Assembly: GCA_009733575.1 (NCBI GenBank)
Contig: ML769398.1
Location: 389,932 to 453,931, forward strand
DNA: 64,000 nt
Origin: Gymnopus androsaceus JB14
Lineage: Eukaryota; Basidiomycota; Agaricomycetes; Agaricales; Omphalotaceae
Direction: 5' to 3'
Part shown: piece by piece, positions 12,934 through 23,961 of the stretch
Layout of the letters: each line of letters begins with the position of its first letter
Numbering within the stretch: position 1 is the first letter of the stretch
The notes under the pieces: generated by a model
Told to the model about the DNA's origin: nothing
Databases searched by the model: none
What the model saw: only the letters and a program-made list of their open reading frames with translations
Translations under genes and position numbers: made by a program

Positions 12934-13373
12934 ACACTGGTTCTGCAATTCACATTTATGTACTGCACATTAGACGATTAAATGATATACTAAACACAAC
13001 ACTCACAGGGCCTATGCGACAGCACAGAAGGTAATAAGTATGTTACATGAAGGAAAATGCGAAGAGTCATGTATGCATGCAGATTATAATACATAAATGG
13101 AACAAAAACGAGGGTTAGGCATCAAATACTTGTATAGCAGCAAAGCAAATGAATAAGGCGGAAGAAATTCAAAGGTATAAGTGCACAAACGAGGGTATCG
13201 GGTTAAGCAGTTCTACGATTAAAGAAGAATAACCGACAGTTACAACACAGAATGGCGAACAAGAGCAATATAGTGGACATATCGTAAATATCATGCACGC
13301 ATCCATTCAATCGTCAGCGCAGAAAGACGATAAAGCCAACTGACTAATGGCTAGAGTCTTCTGAGTGATAACA
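12934..13373. other. Convergent 3' intergenic region
   Basis: About 440 AT-rich bases lie between the end of the SDR relic and the end of the long minus-strand gene. No coding frame or RNA gene is supported; it probably holds 3' UTRs. Confidence 0.4.
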
Positions 13374-16300
13374 TTAGTAGTCGTCTTCGTTGTCGTGGAC
13401 TGAAAAATTCAATCTGTCAGAAGGCAATTTGTCCATGCCTCCATTGAGATGCAGCGTGCCGCCAGCTTTATTACTCCGCTCAAGAAGAATATCCCACTTG
13501 TCGGCTTTTTCCTTATCCGAAAGAGCCCCGTGTATTCGGGGATTCCGCGGTTGCTCTGATCGTGGTGGACGGGGAGATGAGAACGGCACGTCACGTACTG
13601 GGGATTTACCAGAGCTGCTAGTGGCACGCTTCCTGACATAATGAATAGTCTGAGTCTCCGATGAAACCCCAGGGCCCAGCGACTTGCGTGCGGCACGTCG
13701 GGAAGTAGATTCTGAATCAATGTCAGATTTTGCGCGGTCTCCTGGCCGCCCAGGATGTCCAGGTGAAGTGGGAGGTGCTGGAGGAAGCGGAGGAATACTA
13801 GAAAGTTTGGTCGAGTTCACAGAGGCAGAAGCCGAAGCTGCCCTTCTCGGACTCCTAGAAGGAATGGCAGGAGGTGAAGACAACTGCGGCGAAGGCAAAC
13901 GGAAAGAGTTGAGGGGTGCACTACTAGAGGGCGGGGTACCAGGCGAGCCACGAGATTTCACCTTTCGAGAGGAAGACCATGTATTGATCACAGCATCATT
14001 GGAAAACATAGGAATTGTCGGTGAAGGGGAGCGTCCAGTATTAGAACCATGCGGTGGTGGACGCTGTACGCCAATTTCACTTGACTCTTTTCGGCGCTGG
14101 GGAACAGGTAATGAGAAGCTGGGCCGTTCTTCTTTCGGAGTAGGAACAATCATCCACTCCTCCGCAGAGGAAGCGGTTTCAGGCCGCTGAACTTGTAACT
14201 TCAGATTTGAATGTGAACGTGAATTGGAAAGGGATGGGCTTGTGTTGACAGATGATGAGGAGCGTGAATTAGAAGTGTTGTTTGAATATATCCCAGCGTC
14301 CTCCTTGTTCCGCTCCAGGCTAAGGTGTAGCTTATACAGCTCACTCGGAGGGAGTATATGCTGCTGCAGCATAGCGACCTTCCCGGGAGGAATGGGGACA
14401 GGAGGTATCCGCTCACCGTACGAGCTAGTTGAGCTCCGCTGGCTCTGAGAGCGGTTAAAGAACTTGGATGAGCCAATATCAGAGGATGAGATGGGGGACG
14501 ATGACCGTGTGGCAGTACCAGCCCTCGTACTTGTCGAAGTGGAAGTTTCCAAGGGGCCATGAGGTCGAGAGGGAGTTGTTGGAATTCTATTAGACGTTGT
14601 AGAAGAAGAAGAGACTTTCCCGGTCGAGATCGGTGCAACCGCCGAGGTGACATTGCGCTTAAGTCCCTGGACCATGTCCAAACTTTCTCTGCGCTTCGTT
14701 CCCTTTGTGTACACGGACAGATCCTTCGGAAGGGCTGGTACAGGAGGAGGCGGGAATGGACTGGCAGGCGAAGAACCTGCACTACCATCGTATCTACGGT
14801 AGTTATCCCGAAGCCCTCCGGTCGATATGCGCTTCATGAGACTCCAGATTTTGTGCTTGCCACCTGAATGACCAGTGGCACTGGTAGGACTAGCCTGAGG
14901 GCTTGCAAAATTAGATTTAAAAACTGGAAGGAAATCAGCACTTGTGCAACAGGATACATAGAGAATCGACTTGCCTTCGTCCGTCATGGGAAGTTGATGA
15001 AGTACTGGAATGGATGAAAGTGGGGATTTCGAAGGCGCATAATCGTCAATTGATAATCTCAAAGTTCTTTTATCGCCCCCAGATCCAAGAGGGTCTTTCT
15101 TCGTTCGTTCTTGCAAGCTTGGTCTCCCGCGCTCCTCGAGAAGCATGGCGGGGGCGCTGGAGAGGCCTGGTTCTTTCTTGGAGGAGCCAAGTTTGCTACT
15201 CACTTTACGAGACAGCGTCTTTCCAAAAATGGAACCTTTCGATGAGGGCCTGCCAACACTGACCGAAGCAGATCGCTCCCATATATGTGGAGACTCAGAA
15301 AGTGGTGGTTCGCCAAGACCAAGACCTACACCTATACTCGAAGATATCCCTTCCTCCAAGTTCGAAGTGCTCCATGAAAAGTCGGCAAGAAATGAATCTT
15401 CGGGTTTGATGCCTTGGACGGGAACAACCTGTCTGGAGTCACCGAAAACAGTGTAATAAGGATGAGCAGGTTCTTCCTCGGGAGATACGGGCTCGCTGGA
15501 GGACTTTGGCGTCCGTGAGGGGAGACCAGATGGCTGGAGGGAGCGGGATGAATCGTTATTAATACGGGTAGGAGAATGTGGGAAGGTAGTGCTCGTGCTA
15601 GGAGCCGAGAACGATCGACGCTCCTCGGGGGGTAATTTCACAATGGAAGAAATTTCCTTCGTGCCACTTCCTTTGGTGGAAGTGATTGCAGACGCAGAAA
15701 GCGGAGTACGATCACATGAGACGATGGGAGGCGTTTGCTCCTTTAATGCGCGCCGCCGGCGGTCTTCCTCTTCCAGTTGCCACAGCTCTCTCTCTCGTTG
15801 CTTCTCTCGTGCTCGCTCATTTCTTTCCTTCTCTCTAGTTTTCTCCCTTTCCTGTTGCTGTTTATAGGCGAGCATAATCTCCTTTGCTGGTGTCGTCCCG
15901 GATAGAATGGATGCTCCATCATCTGTCATCCCTCCGACACCGTGCTTCAGCATTGCGGATTGTGGGATGAGACTTCTCCGTTTCTCGTCGCGAGCAGGCG
16001 ACGAACCTCTGGATGAGGAGTGACCAGGTGTTGGGGGTTTCAACGTTCCGGATCGAGGAATAGGCGTCACAGGAAGTATGGAACCTGTATACGCGGGTGC
16101 AAAGGACGAGTACGGAAATTCTTTGGCATTGGTACTTTCAGGAGGGGCAACAGTAGAAGTAGCGGAGGGACGCCTCTTCAAAACATTCCTGGCTTTCTTT
16201 TCTCCCTTCTCGGTACCTTCTCGCTCTCGAGATCGGGACCAGGAGGCACTCCGAGCCAGACGAGCACCAAGGCCACCGGGATCCTTTGTGTCCGTTGAGG

Positions 16301-18656
16301 GAGAAGGAGCAGTGTTGGACAAGCTCCGCTGCTTCAACAATCTTCTTTCCGCCTCCCATTCAGTCTTCCTCGCTCGATCACGTTCTCGGCTTCCTCCAAT
16401 GAATGCCACCTGTGTCGAAACCCCTTCGCCATCAGATTCGTTCGCTTTTTGTCTAGTGACAGCTTCGATCCTCTGCTTCTCATTTTTTTCTTCAATCCGC
16501 TCAATTCTGCGCACCGGCCGTGAATTTTTTGAAACTGGACCACTCTCACTCTCGCTTGCGCTCGAATTTCCTGCAGGCGCGGGTTTGGAGAGCAGATGTT
16601 TTAGGTTGACGGTGGGCGGGTGAGGGGGAGAGGAACTCTGTGGGGAGTAGGAATGAATACCAGACGCTGAGCGATCGACAGGCAGCCCGAACGGTGAAGA
16701 TGGAGAAAGATTGTTGGAGATCGTACTAGTGTTTGACGTGTATCGCTGTCTAGGGGGTAGGTCGACTGAAGTTGAAGACACGGCGCTTGTCTCCGGCTCT
16801 GGGATTTACGGTTGATAAATGCTGAAGCAGGAGCAGCTATAGGAGAAGTCGCTGATACAGTAGACGGCGGCATCCCATATTTCACTGGAGGCGAGGGAAT
16901 AATCACTGGAGCAGGTACTCTGGCTCTGGTGACTGATGTACTTGCCAGTTGAGCGGAAGTATCTATGCGGAGATAACAGTTGATACCAATACTCGAGTGA
17001 GATTTCAAACACATACCCTTCGATGATGGAGTGCTCGACAACCTACGTATTGAAGGCATTGGTTGCGGCGCGGGGTCTGGCTTTGATTTTGAACGCGGTC
17101 GCGGGGAGACTATAGAACGTAAGTTAACAATCGGATCGAAAAAAAGAGTCATGGACGGCGACATACCAGGTAAAGATACACGCGAATTTGACCCTGAGGC
17201 GCGGACCAAGGCGCCCGTGCTCTTCGTGTCTGCGGGAGAACCTCGAGAGGACATGGTCGACCGCAGTTCCGAAGTTGATGCACCTGCCTTCTGTGCAGGA
17301 GGATCGTAAGATGGTGTCGAAGATGAGAATACTGGATATTTTGGAGTAGGAGGGCCAGTGAAAGTCGGATCCGTTTGTTGGAGAAAGACTGAAGAGTCAC
17401 GAACAGTCTGCGGCGCTGTTGGAACAATAGGAGTAGGAGAAATGGCTGGTGAGTTGGAGAGCGTTTTCGTGGATACCACCGAATAGCTGGATAAAACGGA
17501 AGCAATGGAGGAGACAGATTGTGACCGGTCAAGAGAAGAATCTGGTGTAGGACAGTCAGTATGTATCGAACAGAGTGTGAGACATGTCAACAGAAAATAT
17601 ATGTTTCAGATGAAGGAATGCGCGGGAAATTAAAATGAAGGAACTAAGTACCTTCCGTAACTGCTACGCTGCTAGTTCTTGACTTTGGCGCCAAATTGAA
17701 TCCAAAAACAGACCCGTAACCAGACTTGACTGCACTCCTATCAACGGGAGACTCTGTTCCTCCGCCAGGATCGTCCTTGATAGGTGGCTCTGTAGATCAC
17801 AGTATCAGTATATATATGGCGGGGATGGTGGAAGGACCCAATCGACCGTTCGGTCTACTTGGGTACATATGGAAAAGAAATTTCATATATCAACTCACCT
17901 TCCCAAAGACTTTTCAGCACATCGACATCTCCTGGGAGCAAGCCAAGATTGGTTGAGACCTCTGATGCCGTGGGTTGAACAGATTGCTCCAACCGGGAAA
18001 TCGGCTTGCGTTCCTCAACATTCTGCTTCCCACTGCTCAGACGGCCTCTTGGCTCAATCCTACTGTCCATAGAAGCAGCCGCCGGGGATTTGCGAGGGAC
18101 TGCGGGCGTCGGGGAGTTTGTGGTTGTGGGAGTACGAGGCTTTTGAGTACGAGGAGAAGGACTAAGTGAGTTTAATTTCACGGGCCTCGGCGAGGAATTG
18201 AATAGTAGGGATACTAGAGCTCGAGTTGGCTCTAACACGAGAAGCCTGTCCTGCCGCTGGAGGAGTAGCGCGGGGAGCAGCGATCCGCGAAGGAGAGGCT
18301 CCGCTAGAACGAGTGGACGACGATTGGGTTGGTGCCGATACTGAAGAGGTATAAGAACGATTTAGATTATTAGGACTACGGTAAGTGCTGGGGATTCTTG
18401 CTAGTGTATTAGATGGAGCAGCGCGTTTGGGAGAAGGGAGGGAAGTCGGAGGCTTGGTTGCTGGAATCGAATGAGGAATCGAAGTTTTCCTTTTCACGCC
18501 AGTGGGCGGAGTGGAAGGCGTAGAAAGAGAAGGAATTGGTCGCGCTTTTTCGGCATTTCCATTCCGAACTCGATAACCAATTTCCGGCGGACCTGTTGCT
18601 TTAGTTTTTCGAGAATTCACATTGGAAATTGACCCAGCGGCTGGGTTATTTGCCAT
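13374..18656 (-). CDS. Very long Ser/Pro-rich, largely disordered protein
   Basis: I do not recognise this gene. The ATG at 18654-18656 gives MANNPAAGSISNVNSRKTK; several exons between 18.6 and 16.8 kb lead into an open exon of about 1,130 codons ending with TAA at 13374-13376. Total length should be about 1,600 residues. It is dominated by Ser, Pro, Thr and Arg with many SP/TP and SRS-like stretches. Two charged segments look helical or coiled: RRIERIEEKNEKQRIEAVTR and a Glu/Arg/Lys-rich run around 15,850-15,780 (QQQEREKTREKERNERARE). The acidic C-terminus is LNFSVHDNEDDY. Such composition fits cytoskeletal, polarity or cell-cycle scaffold proteins with many phosphorylation sites, but no catalytic domain is visible. 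Several long open frames on the other strand are by-products of its composition. Confidence 0.75.
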
Positions 18657-19153
18657 GCAACGGTGAAACCCCTCCTGCAACAAGGAAATTAGCAGTCGAG
18701 CCCTACTTCTCAGACCATAAAAAAACTACAAACGCGTCAAGGTGTTCAGATTTTGAGGCCCAGGAACAAAAAACAAACAATTGTGGAGTGGTGAGAATTG
18801 CAATAATGCGCGGATGCGAAAGCACAGGCGAAACGAAAGGAAGGAGCTTCAGTAGCAGGAAAGAGTGTTGTCAAAGTTGGGTGCAAACTGCAAAGAGTCG
18901 TAGGGATTCAAAATTCAAATGCGACCAGCTTTCTCAAGCTGAAAGAGTACGGGCCAATGAGCCAAGGCTTGAAGGGACATCAAACGGTATATATCAACCA
19001 GTCTAACCTCTCGGTGTTATCAAATTTACGGCGCTTATTACCGGCTTCACGTTCACATGGCAACTACTAGTCAAGCCGTCATCTAATCATTGCAACTCGG
19101 ATTTTCTGGGAAAGAAAGATTTTGTCTGATGCAACTTGAGTGGAGAACAGAGT
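18657..19153. other. Intergenic region (upstream of the long gene)
   Basis: Roughly 500 bases between the start of the long minus-strand gene and the end of the RNA cyclase gene. It should contain the promoter of the former and the 3' UTR of the latter. Nothing else is supported. Confidence 0.4.
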
Positions 19154-20576
19154 CTATACGCGACTGCTGGCAGAATAACCAATACCTTTACAGCGAATGA
19201 CAGAATGGCCAGACTCCAAAACCTCAATGTTAAATATTGCGCTGGTGAGCTGTTCAGCGACCCAAATCGCTGTTCTAGATAGAGTAGAGTAAGTATTAGA
19301 GTTGAGAAAAAAATCTCCAAACCATACCTAGTATGCAATTGCAGCTCTCCTTTTCCACAACGGATGCACCGAATCCCCTTCAGCCAGAGCCATAAAGATG
19401 ATGATTTGATCTTCCAGCCACTAGTAAGACGTTAGCCGAGACCTCACAGACCAATTTTGAATTTACCTCGTCTACGCATCCACCGGCATTTAGCCCTCGC
19501 AAAAGGTCTTGCGCAGCGTTCTTTCCCAGAACTGAAGGGTCGATCTTTTTATTTCCGACTGCACTACCTCCGATGATACCCCCGCCATCGACTTCAGCCC
19601 AGAGTACAACGCCGCTTCCCGCACCAACCGTATTGTCATTGCGTTCTCTTCGACTTTCAATCTCAACAGGGATCGTCCCATCCGAAACGCCAACAAGGTT
19701 CTCTGAAAGATATGTCGTTGCTCCTTCTACCATACTCGGGCCAAAATGACCAGGTAATCCAGCAAAATGAGCAATCCCTGTAGATGAATGATGTCGATAT
19801 TCTTAACATTAAGAACAACACCATACCTTTAATGCAACGAATCTCTCCGCGATCAAGTAAACTAAAACTCCGAAGGCTCTGGGCTAAAGGAGTGACAGTG
19901 ACAAGCACCTCTCCACCACCTTTAGGAAAGTACCCTCGTCGCTTCACCTGCAGCTCAGCCGTGATTCCAAGATGACGCCGCACAAATGGAAGGAACACAT
20001 TCTCAGCATAGTCAATCTGCGGCGCCTGGGTAGCATTTGTACCGCCCTTTAGAGTCAGAGTTGACGGCAGTGGAGAGGTTGAAAAGAGGAGCAGGGGAAA
20101 CGCGATTTGAAGAAGAAGAGTAGTAGCACCGGCGGTGACAGAGTCGGCTACAAAATGACCAGGTATTTTGAGGGATCCTGGAATGAATTCAATCTCTGTA
20201 GAGCCATTTTTTGCATTGGAAAGTGTAGCAGAGGCAATCTCTGCAGCAAGCTCTAGTCCTAAGGAGATTGTGAGTAGGATGGTTGTGCATCAAAAGGAAA
20301 GGTTGACGAGCCTGTTCTATGCTGATTCTTCAATCCAGGAGGTTTCCGGCCATTCCTAATTTTGCATATAGACACTGGTTTACCTGATAGCGCAGAGAAG
20401 GAAATGGTGTTTCTTAAAATCTGGCCTCCGCCTTCGAGAAAACGGATCGTCAGTGTAGATTCGAGTCCGCCTAGGGGAGACTACCTTCGAGAACGCTTCC
20501 GTTGATGGATAGCGATTTCACCTAGTATTTCTCATGTATTTAGAAAACAAGAAGAATTGGAAAGGAAACATACCAT
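19154..20576 (-). CDS. RTC1: RNA 3'-terminal phosphate cyclase
   Basis: ATP-dependent enzyme that converts RNA 3'-phosphates to 2',3'-cyclic phosphates. The ATG at 20574-20576 is followed at once by an intron (20522-20573), so the first coding exon is the start codon alone; exon 2 gives [13 protein letters not shown], then [18 protein letters not shown]. Further family blocks are [53 protein letters not shown], then [35 protein letters not shown] and TAIWVAEQL. The stop is at 19154-19156 after GYSASSRV. Conserved blocks run throughout, so a true RtcA-type enzyme is more likely than the non-catalytic Rcl1 paralogue. Confidence 0.88.
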
Positions 20577-20861
20577 GATAGTTTTCTTTGAAAGAGCGTC
20601 ATCTTGAATACTGGTGGATTGAGTCAAGACGCGCCATCATGTCAAAGCTGTGAAAATCATGACCGATCCGGGAACCCGGCGGCGGGTTCATTGGTGATTT
20701 TTAAGAAAAATTCTGCTTGGTTAAAGTTACAGGTAAGTTGAATGGGGAACGAGTACCAAGACGCGGGAAGACTAATTCTTCCAATTTACATACAATGGGC
20801 GTGATAGTAAACCTACAACGACAGGTTGAAGGGTTCCATATGCAAAGGTGGGCACTCAACG

Positions 20862-21120
20862 ATGGACTTTGCCGCTCAATTCCCACTCAAACCACCATCC
20901 CGTACTGGCGGAGTTTCACAGACTAGATTTCCTACAACTAACTTATTCGCGGATATCGTAATACTAGTATCCAGAGCGGAAAAATCTGTCAAACTCACAG
21001 GTAATCTCTTTCAATGTATACCACTCGTTTGGTCTCGTTCAATTGTACCTTCTAGCCGTCTTTGACCCATACGACTCAGAGGAAGCAATTATGGAAGGTG
21101 ATCTAAATAGTGTTCAATAG
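20862..21120 (+). CDS. Small hypothetical protein (tentative)
   Basis: A possible two-exon gene of about 67 codons. Exon 1 starts MDFAAQFPLKPPSRTGG and ends in the Ala/Gly codon at 21000; a GT-AG intron 21001-21055 joins to AVFDPYDSEEAIMEGDLNSVQ and TAG at 21118-21120. The composition looks protein-like and the splice sites are canonical, but no family is recognised and the ATG could lie further upstream. It could equally be the tail of an unrecognised gene. Confidence 0.35.
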
Positions 21121-21359
21121 GAGGTATCAAGTCGTCAAATGGCACGTACTGCAGCATCGAAACCGCAACTAGCCGTGGTGTTGCCACCTAGTCGATACAT
21201 CCAGTTCTATCGCTACCGTCTTCGTTCCTACAACATTCTCATAGTACAATTCACCACGTCTTTGTTCACAGCAGGATTAATATTTCTTCTTCCAACGTGT
21301 TGCGTTTCTTTCTCCTTGGAATACATGGTTAGTTTGTCCTAGTCAGATAGGTTAGACTC

Positions 21360-21851
21360 GTCAAAGCGCTTGATTCACAAGTCGTTCCCAAAGTCGTTTC
21401 AAAATCAAGTGAATCGCGATTCAACTTCCCACGATTTAGCTTCACATATATGTAGGCCTGGTATTTCTTGTAATCCATTAGCTACGCCATCTTTTAGAAA
21501 AGCGAAATGAGCAAGAATGTGGTGAAGGCTGGATGGGTTCGACTCATCTTGGCAGTAGAAATTTTGGCCATAACTCAACATTTGAACCCAAGGAATTCCA
21601 GAAGGCAACGCCTGACCCCTGCAGGCTTTGCAATTAATATTGACATGCGCTTACCAGCTAGGTGCTGAGAATGATAAATCCATAACAAAATGTTATCCAG
21701 GAATTAGAACAGTTGAAGCGATAGGCAAAGCAATGGGTGAATCATAGCTACTTGATGTCTGGTCAAAGCTGAAACCGATTCTAGGCCGATTCAGAGTTCC
21801 AGAATCGCTTTAGAATCGCCGTAGAATCAAAACCTGGACCAGCGCTTTGAC
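21360..21851. mobile_element. Possible MITE bounded by 11-bp inverted repeats
   Basis: GTCAAAGCGCT at 21360-21370 is matched by its reverse complement AGCGCTTTGAC at 21841-21851, enclosing 492 bases with no gene. Near both ends are repeated GATTC/GAATC words (for example GTGAATCGCGATTC on the left, AGAATCGCTTTAGAATCGCC on the right), as in degenerate sub-terminal repeats. No clear target-site duplication was found. Confidence 0.35.
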
Positions 21852-22064
21852 CGTAGCTAATACACCTTTGGTGTCAAGCTCCAATTATCCCTCCATAAGC
21901 ATCCAAGGCCTTAAGCATCGCAAACCATACTCACCATCGGAGGGCAGATAAATGAGATTCCAACATCGCCTCTGCATTCTTCTTGTTCAAAGCGCTGCGA
22001 ATTCTGTCACGAATCTTGAGCTATTTCTCACTCGAGGGACTAGCTGATAGAGCACGGTGCCATT

Positions 22065-22205
22065 GAAGATGGCAAGTGCTTTTACTCGAACTGAAGAGCA
22101 GAACCGGAAAAAAAACAGATCTACGAAAACGGATCCTTTGCGGCACAAGACGCGAAAGTTTAGGTCTAAATTTGAGCGCCCGAGCGTGTGCATCTCGGCC
22201 TGAAA
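22065..22205 (-). pseudogene. Relic of the Yme2 gene 5' end
   Basis: The sequence resembles 5521-5600 and 5795-5820 at the start of the Yme2 gene. Shared words include CAAGTGC-TTTACTCGA, GCAGAACCGGAAAAA, TCTACGAA, CGGATCC/CAGATCC and GCGCCCGAGCG. In Yme2 the block encodes REGSVFVDSIFPV; here the minus strand reads RKGSVFVDLFF before losing frame. The intron base words are kept, so it is a genomic rather than cDNA copy, with the first exon deleted. Identity is only moderate (perhaps three quarters over 75 bases), so it needs an alignment. Confidence 0.45.
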
Positions 22206-22281
22206 ATTTGCGCCAGCGCTTCTAAATCTCACCAGCTCATTCCTCACCTTCAACTTCTGCTGCCTATCTTTTTTATTCCTC

Positions 22282-22955
22282 ATGTCTGCAGACCATACTC
22301 GCGACCCCTGGCAAGCATCTTTCTTTTTTCCAACTTTGCTCGTAATTCATATCAGTCTGCAGTCCCTGGGTAATCTTGAATGACTTTGGCGGTGCATTTG
22401 CTATGGGTTCTGTGGGCGGTGGAATCTGGTATGGCATAAAAGGTGCCAGAAATGCACCAAGGGTCAGTGCTTTACATTGTTACTAGCTTTTTTACTTAGC
22501 TGGATTCTAAAGGGAGACCGTTTTGTTGGCGCAATATCTTCCATGAAAGCCAGAGCACCAGTGACAGGCGGTAACTTTGGAATATGGGGTGGAATGTTCT
22601 CATGTTTCGATTGTGCAATTAAAGGCGTTAGACAAAAAGAAGATGCATGGAATGCTATAATGTCCGGATTCATGACTGGTGGATGTTTGGCTCTACGCAG
22701 TGAGTTTTCCGTCTGCGCTTTTAGGAACGTCTATATGTCTGAATTGCCATTTAGGTGGACCTAAATCTGCACTTTCCTCTGCGGTTGCGTGTGGGATACT
22801 GCTAGGTGTATTCGAGGGTGTTGGGGTTTTACTAGGAAGAGTCTTCGCCGAAGGCCCGCGGCAGATGGCGCCACGTACGTCTCTTTCAGCTCAAGCTATC
22901 CAGAACTCATTTTCTATATTCAGTACCAGCCCCAATGACCCCGCAGCCATCATGA
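22282..22955 (+). CDS. TIM17: Mitochondrial import inner membrane translocase subunit Tim17
   Basis: Channel-forming subunit of the TIM23 presequence translocase. Exon 1 (22282-22310) encodes [10 protein letters not shown] up to the second base of the Cys codon; the intron 22311-22362 begins GC and ends AG; exon 2 continues [20 protein letters not shown], the hallmark Tim17 N-terminus. Intron 22473-22512 precedes [20 protein letters not shown], then [20 protein letters not shown] and [15 protein letters not shown], the glycine-zipper helices. Two more introns lead to [19 protein letters not shown] and the tail [13 protein letters not shown] with TGA 22953-22955. Length about 155 residues, as expected. 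The N-terminal negatively charged D and the disulfide cysteines of DPC and FDC are present. Confidence 0.93.
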
Positions 22956-23961
22956 TATACTGTTTCCTCATCTTAGACTATGATATTATTATTCTGCTTA
23001 ATCCACCCTCATGCTTAAATACCAAACGTCGGTTGATGATGAGTAGAAACGCACTGGCAGCTTACGACAACCACTCGGTTGAAACTTGAACTTGGTCATC
23101 TACCTCAGACTTCGGAATCCGCGTCGAATCTGACGTATTGATTTTTTCGCTCGTCTCTATAGTCCGGGTTCGCCGGAAAAACCGCACCTATCTTCTTGTC
23201 ACGTCGCTCGCCTCATGCTCAAATAGTTTGGCAACGTCTGGGACTTGGAACGCGACATGGAACTCGACTATACAAATTTATTGCGATAGCGTCCTTCCGA
23301 CCGGTTGACATACTCTCAAAGTTGCGGACGAGTTCAGAGCGTGTTATAGGTATCTCTGCAAATGGATGTGGAATACTACCCAGTCCCCGATCCAAGCCGG
23401 TGTCAGAAATAGGGAAGGAAAGGAAGACAAACAAGCCTTTCTCTAGGTACGCACTTTGTCGATACCCGTTCGAATAACGGAGAGACATTGCGAAGAGCCA
23501 CTGGCCATCTATCTCCATTTTTTAAAACAATAGATCTGATTGTGCCACTAATCTTGCCAGATAGCTTATACCATTAAGAATCAGATTTTGAGATCGGTAT
23601 TGGGAAAGGGAAATCGCTACGCGTCAAATCTGGAAATGATCAAAGCAGAAGGGCCTTTTATGGTCAATAATGGCTCTTGGCTTGGACTCAAGGCGTGGCG
23701 AAACCAAAACAACAATGGGCTTTCAGTTTCAAAATGTCAAAGCAAGTCAAAGCCAAAGGTAGAACAAAGGGCTCAAAACCCGGAATGTCGCATTTTCACG
23801 ACGTCCAAGCACCTGCGCATGAAAGGGATAAAGAGCAGAGCAAGTTGGGTCAAAAGCTTTGATCTCTCGTCAAGCCTCTCCAACCACCACCACCACTTTA
23901 GGCCGAAGCCGACTTAGCCAACGAACTACTCTACTCCTCATCGCCCTGCATTCATTCAAGC
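22956..23961. other. Gene-poor stretch
   Basis: About 1 kb with only short open frames (for example 23196-23477 on plus and 23219-23518 on minus, which overlap each other). Neither shows a recognised motif, codon pattern or linking introns. The 3' UTR of TIM17 and the promoter of the next gene must lie here. Confidence 0.4.

Noticed and set aside
13684..17309. Several plus-strand open frames of 90-180 codons opposite the long minus-strand gene
   Set aside because: They mirror the Ser/Pro/Arg codon bias of the minus-strand gene, have no motifs and no consistent splicing; the minus frame is open for more than 1,130 codons.
21098..21120. A 23-base intron in the small gene at 20.9 kb that would extend it to 21191
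   Set aside because: Too short for a spliceosomal intron; a simple stop at 21120 is more likely.
21525..21560. GATGGGTTCGACTCATC as a tRNA T-arm
   Set aside because: Only a weak stem forms and no other tRNA arms are present.
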